Below the pieces are notes generated by a model that saw nothing but the letters and a program-made list of their open reading frames with translations, was not told the DNA's origin and ran no database searches. From positions 1-64,000 of the forward strand of contig CAKPFM010000001.1 of NCBI GenBank assembly GCA_934153945.1: 64,000 nt of DNA. Reading direction: 5' to 3'. Each line of letters opens with the position of its first letter. The first letter of the stretch is position 1. This document shows, one piece after another, positions 26,808-36,630 of this stretch. The translations under genes and the position numbers were made by a program. The DNA is from an uncultured Bacilli bacterium. Lineage in GTDB: Bacteria; Bacillota_I; Bacilli_A; RF39; UBA660.

Positions 26808-27882
26808 AATTAAAAGTTTTGAAGAAAGAAAAGAAGAATTAGTAAAAAAAGGAAAAGAAAATGGATTCATTACTTATGAAGAACTTGCTAATGCTTTAAA
26901 AGGATTAGAACTAGATGCAGATTCATTAGATGATTTATATAATACTTTTAATGAAAATAGTATAGCAATCGTATCAGAAGATGAAGCTGGTACAGATGAA
27001 GAAGGTGGATCACCATTATTACTAGATGATGATGTTTTAACAAAAGATTTAACCATTAATGATCCTGTTAGAATGTACTTAAAAGAAATAGGTCAAATAA
27101 AATTACTTTCAATGGAAGAAGAATTAGAATTATCAGATAGAATTTTAGCAGGTGATGAAGAAGCCAAAAGAATACTTGCTGAAGCAAATCTAAGACTAGT
27201 TGTAAGTATAGCTAAAAGATATGTTGGTAGAGGTATGTTATTCTTAGACTTAATTCAAGAAGGAAATATTGGGTTAATGAAAGCTGTAGACAAATTTGAT
27301 GTTGGAAAAGGATTTAAATTCTCAACCTATGCTACATGGTGGATTAGACAAGCTATAACTAGAGCTATAGCTGATCAAGCAAGAACTATACGTGTTCCAG
27401 TACATATGGTAGAAACAATTAATAAATTAGCTCGTATTCAAAGACAATTAACTCTAGAACTTAATCGTGAACCAACAGAAGAAGAACTAGCAGAAAAAAT
27501 GCATACATCGGTTGATAAAATAAGAGAAATTTATAAAATTAGTCAAGAACCAGTTAGTTTAGAAACTCCAATAGGAGAAGAAGAAGACTCACATTTAGGA
27601 GATTTTATCAAAGATGAAAGAAACGTATCTCCAGAAGAATACGCTACAAATGAAATGTTAAAAGATGAAATATCAAAAGTTTTATTAACTTTAACTGAAA
27701 GAGAAGAAAAAGTAATTAGATTACGTTTTGGATTAGAAGATGGAAAATCTAGAACATTAGAAGAAGTAGGACAATTATTTGGTGTAACTCGTGAAAGAAT
27801 TAGACAAATAGAAGCAAAAGCCTTAAGAAAATTAAGACACCCAAGTCGTTCAAGAAAATTAAAAGATTATATGGGTGAATAA
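26797..27882 (+). CDS. rpoD: RNA polymerase primary sigma factor (SigA)
   Basis: 361 residues, close to Bacillus SigA. A short region 1.1 begins the protein. Region 2 includes FSTYATWWIRQAITRAIADQ, which melts the -10, and region 4 includes TLEEVGQLFGVTRERIRQIE, which reads the -35. The promoters found in this window (TTGACA, 17 nt, TATAAT) fit such a factor. The ATG lies within the end of dnaG, with GAGGG as ribosome site. Confidence 0.97.
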   Translation: MVNEIKSFEERKEELVKKGKENGFITYEELANALKGLELDADSLDDLYNTFNENSIAIVSEDEAGTDEEGGSPLLLDDDVLTKDLTINDPVRMYLKEIGQIKLLSMEEELELSDRILAGDEEAKRILAEANLRLVVSIAKRYVGRGMLFLDLIQEGNIGLMKAVDKFDVGKGFKFSTYATWWIRQAITRAIADQARTIRVPVHMVETINKLARIQRQLTLELNREPTEEELAEKMHTSVDKIREIYKISQEPVSLETPIGEEEDSHLGDFIKDERNVSPEEYATNEMLKDEISKVLLTLTEREEKVIRLRFGLEDGKSRTLEEVGQLFGVTRERIRQIEAKALRKLRHPSRSRKLKDYMGE

Positions 27883-28562
27883 TGTTAGATGAAAGATTAA
27901 AAACTATTGCTTCATTAATTGATAAAGGTGCTGAAGTAATAGATGTTGGGTGTGATCATGCTTTATTAGATATATATTTAACTCTTTACAATGACAATAA
28001 ATGTTTAGCGACTGATATAAGTGAAGGAGCTATAAAACAAGCTAGAAAAAACTTATATCGATATGGCTTAACAAATGATATAAAATTAAGAGTATGTGAT
28101 GGGTTAAAAAATGTACAAGATTTAAAAAACAAAATAATAGTACTTTCTGGTATGGGAACAGAAACAATATTAAAAATATTAGATGATGAAAGAATTTATG
28201 AAGCAAAATCAATTATAATATCTACTCAAACAGAATTAAAATTACTAAGAAGAAAAATGATGCTAAAAAAATTCAAAATAATAGAAGAGAAAGTAGCTTT
28301 AGAAAATTATAAATTTTATGTTGTTATAAAATTTGTAAAAGGTGGTAAAAGATATACTTCAAGGGAACTTTATTTAGGTCCATTATTAATAAATGATAAA
28401 AGTTATGAAGTATTTAGATACTATGAATCACTATTTTATGAAAATAGAGATATATTACAAAAAATACCCAATAAATATCCTCAAAAAAGACTTGCTTATT
28501 CAAGAAATATAGATTGGATAATCGAACTTATAGGAAAAAAGTTGGGCCCTCAGTATTGGTAG
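27882..28562 (+). CDS. trmK: tRNA (adenine-22-N1)-methyltransferase
   Basis: 226 residues. TrmK methylates A22 in the D-arm of tRNAs using SAM. Typical start LDERLKTIASLIDKGAEVIDVGCDHALL gives the SAM-binding motif, with ATDISEGA and GMGTETILKIL after it. It begins inside the rpoD stop codon (TAATG), as in Bacillus where it also follows sigA. Its last 35 nt overlap the convergent YqfQ-like gene. Confidence 0.93.
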   Translation: MLDERLKTIASLIDKGAEVIDVGCDHALLDIYLTLYNDNKCLATDISEGAIKQARKNLYRYGLTNDIKLRVCDGLKNVQDLKNKIIVLSGMGTETILKILDDERIYEAKSIIISTQTELKLLRRKMMLKKFKIIEEKVALENYKFYVVIKFVKGGKRYTSRELYLGPLLINDKSYEVFRYYESLFYENRDILQKIPNKYPQKRLAYSRNIDWIIELIGKKLGPQYW

Positions 28563-28866
28563 TTATAACTACTTCTTTTTTATTTTCTTCATTATTTTGT
28601 ACAGAATTTTGATTTGTATTAGAAACAGTAGGTGTTTCTACTTTTTTAAATTCATTCATAACTTTAAACATTGTACTAGCGTTTTTAATTACTGGATTAA
28701 TTTGCTTTACAAGTGGTATAGCTTGATTAGCAAAATTAACTACTTTACCAGTTCCAGATAATATAGACGATAAAGTTAATTTACCACCAAATAATCTAGA
28801 TATTAAACCAGTATTAGCTGGAGCAACAGTAGAGTAAGGCATAAAATAGGGATTATAATAATTCAT
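28528..28866 (-). CDS. YqfQ/VrrA-like protein
   Basis: 112 residues. A Tyr/Pro-rich start (MNYYNPYFMPYS) is followed by GLISRLFGGKLTLSSILSGTG and a helical stretch ending in NPVIKNASTMFKVMNEFKK, as in YqfQ of Bacillus, which is also encoded close to sigA and trmK. In Bacillus it is linked to spores, without a known mechanism. The tail is Asn/Glu-rich. AGGAG lies upstream of its start. It is convergent with trmK. Confidence 0.65.
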   Translation of the reverse strand: MNYYNPYFMPYSTVAPANTGLISRLFGGKLTLSSILSGTGKVVNFANQAIPLVKQINPVIKNASTMFKVMNEFKKVETPTVSNTNQNSVQNNEENKKEVVITTNTEGPTFFL

Positions 28867-28980
28867 AATATACTCCTTTCTAAAATATTATATGAACTTT
28901 ACAAAAAATGTTTTACAAAATACAAAATTATGATATAATCTATTTAGTATAGAAGAATAAAGAGGATGGGCGGTGCTTAT

Positions 28981-31092
28981 ATGCAAAAACCGATATATTT
29001 GATTCCATTTATTTTTGTTTATAAAATAGTATTTGCAATATTAAAAATACCATTTATGATAATAAAATATTTTTCTTTAGGAACATTATATACAATAAAC
29101 GAAATATTAGTATTTATTGAAATAAATATAAAGGGCTTTATTTGGATAAGTTACTTTGTATATCGTATATTTAAGTATTTTATAAAAGGTATTGTTACAT
29201 TATTTAGTGTCCCTGTATGGCTAATACAAAACAATAAACAATCAAGAATAGAAGAAAATTCTAAACAAATAGAACCTGAAATAACAGTTCCAAACATAGT
29301 GGAAGAACCAATAATAGAAACTCCAATAGAAGCAGTAAAAAATGAACCAGTTGTTGAAATCCCACAAGAAGAGTTATTTACTAGTATACCGGAATCATCT
29401 ATTTCAAATGTAACTAACCAAAATAATGAATCAGAACAATATAATGAAATAGAACAGTCTAATGAAGAACCAATAACAGAAAAGTTATTGAAAAAAATGG
29501 AAAAAGAAAAATTAAAAGTTCAAAGAAAAATAATTAAAAACCAAGAAAAAATGGAAAAACTTGCTAAAAATGAAGAAAAATTTAAAAGAAAAGAAGAAGC
29601 AAGAATTTTAAGAGAACAAAAAGAATTAGAAAAAAAGAAAAAAGAAGATGACAGTTATTTAAATAAAGATGTAGATATATCTTCTGCAGGATTCAGTGGT
29701 AAATTAAAGAAAATTTGGACTTCATTTTTAAATATTCCAACAGCAATTAAAAATAAATTTAACAATAATGATTTTGTTAAGCACAATAGAAATAAAAAAA
29801 TGATGGAACAAGAATCATTATTAATCAATTTTGACGGTGAAGATGCTGAAAAAAGTGATGTAAAATTATTATATGAATATGTTGCTAAAAATAAAGAAGG
29901 ACAAGTTGTAAAAGGATACTTTGAAGCTTTTTCTAAAGTTGAGGTACACTCTTATTTGTTAAGTGAAGGATTTGATGTATATAGCATTAGAACAAGTAAG
30001 TGGATTCAATTCTTACATGGTAATAGAAGTACAAATTACACTAAAATTAAAACAAAAGATTTAATATTCTTCTTAACACAGTTATCAACTTATATAAAAG
30101 CTGGTATACCATTAGTAGAAGCATTAAAAATTCTTTCAAGACAATTTAAAAAGAAAAGTTATAAAAAAATATTTGAAAGCGTTGTATATGATTTGACTAC
30201 AGGTGAAAACTTCAGTGAAGCATTATTAAAGCAAAATGTTGCTTTTCCAAGATTATTAATCAATATGGTCAAAACAGCAGAAATGACTGGTGAACTTCCT
30301 GAAGTATTGGATGATATGGCTAATTATTATACTGAAACAGAACGTACAAGAAAACAAATGATTACAGCATTAACATATCCATCAATAGTATTTGTATTTG
30401 CAACAGCAGTTATTACATTTATTATGATGTTTGTAATACCTCAATTTGTTGAAATATATGAAACAATGGATGCATCAAAAATTCCTTCATTTACTTTAGC
30501 AGTAATAGCAGTAAGTGAATTTATACAAAATTATATAATATGGATACTAGTTGGTATAGTAATATTTATTGCAATATTTATCTATTTATACAAAAATGTA
30601 AAAATATTTAGAACTGTATGTCAATGGGTTGCTATGCATATTCCAGTAATAGGACAAACAATTATATATAATGAAGTAACAATGTTTACTAAAACTTTCT
30701 CATCTTTACTATCACATAATGTATTTATAACAGATAGTATGGAAGTATTAAATAAAATTACAAATAATGAAGTATATAAAATGTTAATACTAGATACTAT
30801 AACAAATTTAGCTAAAGGAGAAAAAATATCAAAAGCGTTCGAAGGTCATTGGGCTTTTCCAATGCCTGCTTATGAAATGTTAGTAACAGGTGAAAAAACT
30901 GGTGAATTAGCTGAAATGATGGGAAAAGTATCTGAATATTATCAAGATTTGCATAAAGAATCAGTAGCAAGAATTAAATCATTTATTGAACCTATTTTGA
31001 CAGTATTTTTAACTGCTGTAGTAGGTACTATTATTTTAGCAGTAATTATACCAATGTTTAGTATGTATGGTTCAATTCAAAGTTATGGTTAA
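28981..31092 (+). CDS. PilC/GspF-type inner membrane protein with long N-terminal extension
   Basis: 703 residues from ATG at 28981 (ATG at 28966 is possible but its AGAGG is directly adjacent). The last 410 residues hold the standard assembly-platform fold: two T2SSF domains, each before a membrane helix (FFLTQLSTYIKAGIPLVEALK and MFTKTFSSLLSHNVFITDSME). The first 290 residues are unusual: two or three hydrophobic stretches (1-75), then an acidic and Lys-rich coiled coil. PilC anchors the motor of type IV pili or competence pseudopili. The peptidase gene follows by 11 nt, but no ATPase or pilin is near. Confidence 0.9.
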   Translation: MQKPIYLIPFIFVYKIVFAILKIPFMIIKYFSLGTLYTINEILVFIEINIKGFIWISYFVYRIFKYFIKGIVTLFSVPVWLIQNNKQSRIEENSKQIEPEITVPNIVEEPIIETPIEAVKNEPVVEIPQEELFTSIPESSISNVTNQNNESEQYNEIEQSNEEPITEKLLKKMEKEKLKVQRKIIKNQEKMEKLAKNEEKFKRKEEARILREQKELEKKKKEDDSYLNKDVDISSAGFSGKLKKIWTSFLNIPTAIKNKFNNNDFVKHNRNKKMMEQESLLINFDGEDAEKSDVKLLYEYVAKNKEGQVVKGYFEAFSKVEVHSYLLSEGFDVYSIRTSKWIQFLHGNRSTNYTKIKTKDLIFFLTQLSTYIKAGIPLVEALKILSRQFKKKSYKKIFESVVYDLTTGENFSEALLKQNVAFPRLLINMVKTAEMTGELPEVLDDMANYYTETERTRKQMITALTYPSIVFVFATAVITFIMMFVIPQFVEIYETMDASKIPSFTLAVIAVSEFIQNYIIWILVGIVIFIAIFIYLYKNVKIFRTVCQWVAMHIPVIGQTIIYNEVTMFTKTFSSLLSHNVFITDSMEVLNKITNNEVYKMLILDTITNLAKGEKISKAFEGHWAFPMPAYEMLVTGEKTGELAEMMGKVSEYYQDLHKESVARIKSFIEPILTVFLTAVVGTIILAVIIPMFSMYGSIQSYG

Positions 31093-31103
31093 GAGGTGGA
31101 ATT

Positions 31104-31901
31104 ATGTTTTATTATTATTTGATTATATCATTTATATTTGGTATAACTTTAGGGTCATTCTATAATGTAGTTGGTTATAGAGTTCCTAAAAAACAATCAT
31201 TAATATATCCTTCCTCTCACTGCACAACTTGTAATCACAAATTAGGAGCTAGTGAATTAGTTCCTTTTTTTTCTTATTTATTTCAAAGAGGAAAATGTAA
31301 ACATTGCGGAGCTAAAATATCTTTATTTTATCCAATATTTGAACTAACAACTGGAATTTTATTTGCTCTATCATACTATATATTTGGATCAAGTATTGAT
31401 TTCTTTATAGTTATTTCATTTATTTCGATGTTATTAATAATAATTATTAGTGATTATCAAATGATGATTATACCTGATGAAGTTTTAATATCAAGTATTA
31501 TTGTAATATCAATATTGATATTTATTAAGGGGGGTATAACATTATTAATTACTTCATTATTAAATGGAATTATTTCTTTTATAATTATGTTCATTCTTAA
31601 AAAATTTGGAGATTTTATGTTTAAAAAAGAATCAATGGGTGGAGGAGATATAAAACTATTATTTACATTTGGACTAGTATTTGGTTGGCAAATGAGTGTA
31701 ATTTCTATCTTTATAGCTTCTTTTATAGCATTACCTATTGCTATATACTATAGTGTTAAATATAAAAATCAAAAATATATAGAAGATGATGAAATACCTG
31801 AAAATAGTATTCCATTTGGACCTTTTTTAGCTGTAGCGGCAATTATAATAGTTTTGACTAAAATGGATATTACAATGATTTCTAATCTTTTTATAAGATA
31901 A
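31104..31901 (+). CDS. Prepilin peptidase (PilD/ComC type)
   Basis: 265 residues, about seven membrane helices. Cleaves and methylates prepilins at the membrane. The zinc-binding loop CTTCNHKLG...CKHCG (about 33-70) is present. The two catalytic Asp are in SDYQMMIIPDE and GGGDIKLL (GxGD motif). It forms an operon with the PilC-like gene. Confidence 0.95.
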   Translation: MFYYYLIISFIFGITLGSFYNVVGYRVPKKQSLIYPSSHCTTCNHKLGASELVPFFSYLFQRGKCKHCGAKISLFYPIFELTTGILFALSYYIFGSSIDFFIVISFISMLLIIIISDYQMMIIPDEVLISSIIVISILIFIKGGITLLITSLLNGIISFIIMFILKKFGDFMFKKESMGGGDIKLLFTFGLVFGWQMSVISIFIASFIALPIAIYYSVKYKNQKYIEDDEIPENSIPFGPFLAVAAIIIVLTKMDITMISNLFIR

Positions 31902-31939
31902 TTCATGTAATATTCTTTTTCTTTAGAGGTGATAATTAA

Positions 31940-32209
31940 ATGGAAAAAATTAGTAATATATTATTTATAGATAGATTTCCAAAACTAGATTTACATGGTT
32001 ATACTGGTGATATAGCAGCAGTAGCAGTACAAGATTTTATAAAAGAAAATGTAAAATTAAAAAATGAAATTATAGTAATAGTTCATGGAATAGGTAATGG
32101 TATTGTCAAAGAGTCAACACATAGAGTACTGAAACATAATAAAAATGTTCTAGAATATAATATATATTATAATAACAATGGTTGTACTATCGTTCGTCTC
32201 AAAATTTGA
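31940..32209 (+). CDS. Stand-alone Smr domain protein
   Basis: 89 residues. The Smr (MutS2 C-terminal) fold is marked by LDLHGYTGDIAA near 18 and VHGIGNGIVKESTHRVL near 53, where the usual motif is HGKGTG. Smr proteins cut DNA or RNA or act on stalled ribosomes. No MutS domain is attached. GAGGTGAT precedes the start. Confidence 0.8.
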   Translation: MEKISNILFIDRFPKLDLHGYTGDIAAVAVQDFIKENVKLKNEIIVIVHGIGNGIVKESTHRVLKHNKNVLEYNIYYNNNGCTIVRLKI

Positions 32210-32234
32210 CAAAAGCCTTATTTTGTGGTATTAT
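32206..32234 (+). promoter_or_regulatory. Sigma-A type promoter
   Basis: TTGACA at 32206-32211, 17 nt, TATTAT at 32229-32234. The -35 overlaps the Smr gene stop. A second promoter follows 84 nt downstream in the same direction. Confidence 0.7.
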
Positions 32235-32289
32235 TTAGTAACAACAAAGAAATTTTGCAACAAGGTTAAAAATTGAAAACATAAAAAAT

Positions 32290-32318
32290 TTGACAAACAA
32301 AAAGAACTGTGATATTAT
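32290..32318 (+). promoter_or_regulatory. Second sigma-A type promoter
   Basis: TTGACA at 32290-32295, 17 nt, TATTAT at 32313-32318; it precedes the very strong ribosome site GAGGGGGG of the repeat protein gene. Confidence 0.75.
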
Positions 32319-32349
32319 ATCGTGCGTAAATTCAAGAGGGGGGTTATTT

Positions 32350-33972
32350 ATGTATAATGATAACACAAATTTTTCAATTAAGAATGTGATTATTCAATTC
32401 TTATTTGTAGCATTATTTATTTTCATTTTAGTATGGTTATTTCCATTAAAAAGTGATTTAAAAAATGTTACTACATGTAATGGTGATACATGTTCTAATA
32501 CAGTATTATATGATAGTATCTTTAATACTAATGTACTTATGATGAAAGATTCTGCAAAGGATTATTTCACAACTGAAAGATTACCTAAAAAAGTTGGTAA
32601 TAAAGTTAAATTAACTTTAGGTGAAATGCTAAACTTAAAAATAATATTACCATTTGTTGACAAAAATGGTGATACATGTAGTTTAGATGAATCATATGTT
32701 GAAGTTACAAAACATGAAACTGAATATGTGATGAAAGTTAACTTAAAATGTGGTGAACAAGAAAATTATTTATTAGTTTATATGGGATGTTATGATTATT
32801 GTTCAACAACTATATGTGAAAAGAACAATTCTGATGTTAAAAATCCAACAATATATCCAGTTAATCCACAACCAGAACAAAAATATTACTGTAAAGTAGT
32901 AAATAGCAAATTTTATGATAAAAATGGTAATGTTGTAAGTGAAAGGGCATTCAATGAATCATGTAATTCACAACCAGAACAAAAATATTATTGTAAAGTA
33001 GTAAATAATAAATTTTATGATAAGAATGGTAATGTTGTAAGTGAAAAAGCATTCAATGAATCATGTAATTCACAACCAGAAGAAAAGTATTACTGTAAAG
33101 TAGTAAATAATAAATTTTATGATAAGAATGGTAATGTTGTAAGTGAAAAAGCATTCAATGAATCATGTAATTCACAACCAGAAGAAAAATATTACTGTAA
33201 AGTAGTAAATAATAAATATTATGACAAAAACGGTAATGTTGTGAGCGAAACAGAATACAACAAATCATGTAAAACAGAAGAAGTGAAAGAATACTTATAT
33301 GAATACATCAAAAAGACTGATGGATATTATAAATATAGTGATTGGTCTGAATGGCAATTAACTGAAGTAAAAGCAGATGCTAATACTGCTATTAAAACAA
33401 AAACTGTAAACCAAAAGAAATTAATTGGTTATAATGTAACAACAACTACAGATAAATCTCAACCAATATATGGAACAAAAGAAGTTCAAATTGGAACAGA
33501 AGAAAAAACAGTTTGTAAGAAATACGATTATGTAAAAACTGGTGAATATTCTTATGGTGAATATAAATATGTTAAAACTGAATATTTAACTTATACACCA
33601 AAAGATACAACAACAACTAAATATGTATATGTATCTGAAGATCCAGATGTATGTACTTCAAATTGTACTGCAAGTACTACAAAAGCATATAAAGTTTATG
33701 TAAGAAGTGCAACACCAGTAACAAAATATCAATGTGTAGAAACTGGAGTTGAAACAAAACCTATAACAACAACAATACAAGTAATAACTGGTTATAAAAC
33801 AATACAAACAAAAGAACCAGTATATAAAACAACAACTGTAAAATATTATAGTTATATGAAAAGAACTTGGGTTGAAGGAACTATAGATACAAAATGGAGT
33901 GTAAAAAATGATACTACATTATTATCAGCTGGTTATTCATACACAGGTAATACAAAATTAATTACTAAATAA
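32350..33972 (+). CDS. Membrane-anchored envelope protein with four 34-residue repeats
   Basis: 540 residues from ATG at 32350. One membrane helix (about 13-33) places the rest outside. Residues 174-309 are four near-identical 34-residue repeats starting QPE(Q/E)KYYCKVV, each with Cys at fixed places near both ends that could form a disulfide. Before them are further cysteines; after them comes a Thr/Lys/Tyr-rich beta region. Tandem promoters and a strong ribosome site suggest high expression. I do not recognise the family; a surface or adhesion role is inference. The next gene starts 27 nt downstream. Confidence 0.75.
   Translation: MYNDNTNFSIKNVIIQFLFVALFIFILVWLFPLKSDLKNVTTCNGDTCSNTVLYDSIFNTNVLMMKDSAKDYFTTERLPKKVGNKVKLTLGEMLNLKIILPFVDKNGDTCSLDESYVEVTKHETEYVMKVNLKCGEQENYLLVYMGCYDYCSTTICEKNNSDVKNPTIYPVNPQPEQKYYCKVVNSKFYDKNGNVVSERAFNESCNSQPEQKYYCKVVNNKFYDKNGNVVSEKAFNESCNSQPEEKYYCKVVNNKFYDKNGNVVSEKAFNESCNSQPEEKYYCKVVNNKYYDKNGNVVSETEYNKSCKTEEVKEYLYEYIKKTDGYYKYSDWSEWQLTEVKADANTAIKTKTVNQKKLIGYNVTTTTDKSQPIYGTKEVQIGTEEKTVCKKYDYVKTGEYSYGEYKYVKTEYLTYTPKDTTTTKYVYVSEDPDVCTSNCTASTTKAYKVYVRSATPVTKYQCVETGVETKPITTTIQVITGYKTIQTKEPVYKTTTVKYYSYMKRTWVEGTIDTKWSVKNDTTLLSAGYSYTGNTKLITK
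32869..33276 (+). repeat. Four tandem 102-bp coding repeats
   Basis: Units start at 32869, 32971, 33073 and 33175, with exactly 102 bp spacing. Units 2 and 3 differ by only a few bases; unit 4 diverges at its end. Because 102 is a multiple of 3, gain or loss of units keeps the frame. Confidence 0.92.
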
Positions 33973-33998
33973 TTAAAGTTTAGAAAGGGTGATATAAT

Positions 33999-36080
33999 AT
34001 GGCTAAATCTTATATAAAAAAAGCTATCGATAAAACTCTTGAACCTTATGAAAGCTCTAAAATGGGCTTTTCTAAGGTTGATGAGAAAAAAATAGAGGAA
34101 TTAAGAAATAAATTATATTCCATGATAATTGGTAATGAAGAAGAATATAAAGAAGAAATAGATGAAAGACTTAATAATATATTATCAAAAAGTTCAAATG
34201 AGGTAAGTGTAAATGTTTACAATAAAATACCAAAAAATGCTAGTTTGAATAGAAGCTTTAAAGTTGGAAAAGCAATTGGAGTAAGTACCACTTTAGTTGC
34301 CTTAGTAGCAGCAATGACTGTTTCTTGTGGTGCTAAAAAAGATACTGTAGAAGAAGACATTACACCTTCTGAATCAATTGAATTAGATATTGATGAAAAT
34401 GTAGAACCAGTTGTTAATGAAAAACAAACACAAGCAGAACAAACACTAATTGATTTTTCTGATAGTGCTACAAAAAGAACAACTGCTTCAATAAATTCAT
34501 TATTAGCAAATGGAGTAAAGTTAATTAATAATTACATTTCAGAAGATGAACAAAAAGAATTACTTGCTAGTGAATGGTTACAATATTATTTAGTAGCAAA
34601 TATTGATAATATTACAACTTTAGAATATGCTAATTTCATGAAAGAACAACCAGGAGCAGTATTAGATAATGATGATTTAATATATAATTTTAGAGAAATG
34701 AACGTTTTATTAAAAGGTCAAATGTTAGTTTGTACACCAGAAAATAAAATAGACTTTTCAAATATTTACAATGAAACAGATGCAAAATTATTAAATGATG
34801 GTGCTGATATATTAGCTAGATTAAATTCATCTAATAAATCTGAAAGAAAAGAAATATCAAAAGAATTTTATGATTATATTCAAAATACAATATTAAATCA
34901 AACAGATAAATTAAAATATAGTAATTCTGCTATGGCAACATTTATAAATACTGAATTTGGCGCTTGGTGTGAACTTACAAAAAATTCTAACTATAAAATT
35001 GGTTACTATCCAGATGATGAATTAGAAGCAAAATTAATGACTGTCATAAGTAATTGTGGCATGAGTAGTGGTGAAAAAGCAACATTAGATATAGAAGATG
35101 AAACAAAAAAATCTTTAGAAAGTATTAATGTTATTAGAACACTAGATAGTTTAAATAGTAGAAAAGAAAATATATCTTCATTATTTGTTTTAGAAGAATT
35201 ATTTTATAAAGAAGAATCAAGCTTTGGAAATTTAAAATCTGAAGTTTCTAAAAATGTTAATTTAGATAACTACAAAGAAATAGAAAGCTTTACTGAAAAG
35301 AAAGAAAAAGAAATAAAAAATACAAAACCACAAGTTAATAAAAATGATAGTCAAATATCAAATGGACAAGGTGGAACAATAGCTAAAGATGACATGATTG
35401 CTAATAGTGTTAATCCAACGGATTCAAACGCTAAAGAAAAATATGAAGAAGCAGTTGAAAAAAATTTTGAAGAAAAAGCTGAATCAACAAAACAAGTTGT
35501 TAATAGTAATGGTGAAGTTATAGATCCAAATCAAGCTTCAGCATGGGCACAACAAGGAGCAATAGATGCAAATAATGGAACTAGAAATTATAATGTTCCA
35601 GCAATATACCAAGAAGCTTATAATAATGGTTGGAATGCTGCAAATAATGCTAAACAACAAGCTGATCAAAATATAATAAGCAATACAACTACTGAAAATG
35701 TTTCTAATGAGGAAACAATTGAAACTACAGTTGAGGAAACTTATGAAGGATTTAAAAAATCAAATAATGAAAATAATCAAGATTCAACGAATGTACCTTC
35801 ACAAGTAGAAACACCTAATGAAAACCCATATATAGAATCCGAAACAACATTTGTTCCGGTTGAAGATGGTGAAACTATAATTGAAGAAACAGAAGAAGTA
35901 GTTGGGTTTGGTAATGCACCAGAAGCTAATGCAGAACGTAATATAGAAGTTAAGACTTTAAAAAATGAAAAAGTAGAAGCTTATAAAGAATTAAAAAATT
36001 TATTACAACAAGCTATGAATAGTTATCAAGATGCTATAAATATATATGATGAAATAAAAGAAAATAATATGTCAAAATAA
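33999..36080 (+). CDS. Large membrane-anchored protein, unknown
   Basis: 693 residues. A basic N-terminal part (1-90) precedes one hydrophobic segment (about 91-108) that ends TVSC, a weak lipobox-like site. The rest is acidic, Asn/Glu-rich and mostly helical with low-complexity spacers (about 435-650). It shares the operon with the repeat protein, 26 nt apart, and ends in a terminator. Not recognised; it could be an envelope or surface component. Confidence 0.65.
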   Translation: MAKSYIKKAIDKTLEPYESSKMGFSKVDEKKIEELRNKLYSMIIGNEEEYKEEIDERLNNILSKSSNEVSVNVYNKIPKNASLNRSFKVGKAIGVSTTLVALVAAMTVSCGAKKDTVEEDITPSESIELDIDENVEPVVNEKQTQAEQTLIDFSDSATKRTTASINSLLANGVKLINNYISEDEQKELLASEWLQYYLVANIDNITTLEYANFMKEQPGAVLDNDDLIYNFREMNVLLKGQMLVCTPENKIDFSNIYNETDAKLLNDGADILARLNSSNKSERKEISKEFYDYIQNTILNQTDKLKYSNSAMATFINTEFGAWCELTKNSNYKIGYYPDDELEAKLMTVISNCGMSSGEKATLDIEDETKKSLESINVIRTLDSLNSRKENISSLFVLEELFYKEESSFGNLKSEVSKNVNLDNYKEIESFTEKKEKEIKNTKPQVNKNDSQISNGQGGTIAKDDMIANSVNPTDSNAKEKYEEAVEKNFEEKAESTKQVVNSNGEVIDPNQASAWAQQGAIDANNGTRNYNVPAIYQEAYNNGWNAANNAKQQADQNIISNTTTENVSNEETIETTVEETYEGFKKSNNENNQDSTNVPSQVETPNENPYIESETTFVPVEDGETIIEETEEVVGFGNAPEANAERNIEVKTLKNEKVEAYKELKNLLQQAMNSYQDAINIYDEIKENNMSK

Positions 36081-36104
36081 TGTAGAATTTCTACATTATT
36101 TTTT
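36076..36104 (+). terminator. Rho-independent terminator
   Basis: A 10-bp perfect stem (36076-36085 with 36091-36100) with a T run overlaps the stop codon. Confidence 0.88.
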
Positions 36105-36112
36105 CTCACTAT

Positions 36113-36141
36113 TTGACTTTATAGTTAAATTAGGTTATAAT
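36113..36141 (+). promoter_or_regulatory. Sigma-A type promoter
   Basis: TTGACT at 36113-36118, 17 nt, TATAAT at 36136-36141, directly after the terminator. Confidence 0.8.
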
Positions 36142-36176
36142 TAATATAGTTTAGTGACCATAGAAAGGAGCATTAT

Positions 36177-36596
36177 ATGAAGGATGTATACTTATTTGAA
36201 TATGTAAATGAAAATGAATTTCATAAACTAGAAAGATCATTAAAAAAATATAATATGTTAGCTTACAAAAAACTATGTTTTGAATTCTATCCAAAAATGA
36301 AAGAAGGAACTTTTTTAGGGGAACAAATTTCTACTAATTCTGAAACAAATACTGTAACGTATGAACTTAAACTTCCAACTGATATCATGTTTGCTAAAGT
36401 ACATGGCGATATTAGACTTAAATATATTGTTTATGAAAATGAAAAAATGATAATGCTTGATTCTATAGAACCAGTTGAAATATTAACTGAAGGTCATCAA
36501 TCTGAATTAGAAACATATAAAGGTGTTATGGTTTCAAAACAACATTCAGAAAAAGATATTTTTAAAATTAATTTATTAAATATGTTACAAAAATAA
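36177..36596 (+). CDS. Hypothetical protein
   Basis: 139 residues, soluble, with no motif I recognise. It has its own consensus promoter and a good ribosome site (AAAGGAG). The middle (KLPTDIMFAKVHGDIRLKYIVYENEKMIML) looks beta-rich. It precedes tcdA by 34 nt with a short T run between. Confidence 0.6.
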   Translation: MKDVYLFEYVNENEFHKLERSLKKYNMLAYKKLCFEFYPKMKEGTFLGEQISTNSETNTVTYELKLPTDIMFAKVHGDIRLKYIVYENEKMIMLDSIEPVEILTEGHQSELETYKGVMVSKQHSEKDIFKINLLNMLQK

Positions 36597-36630
36597 TACA
36601 TAGTATTATTTTTTTCTATAAGGAGAAATT

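Noticed and set aside
32869..33276. CRISPR or satellite array because of 102-bp periodicity
   Set aside because: It is coding, in frame, with no spacer sequences.
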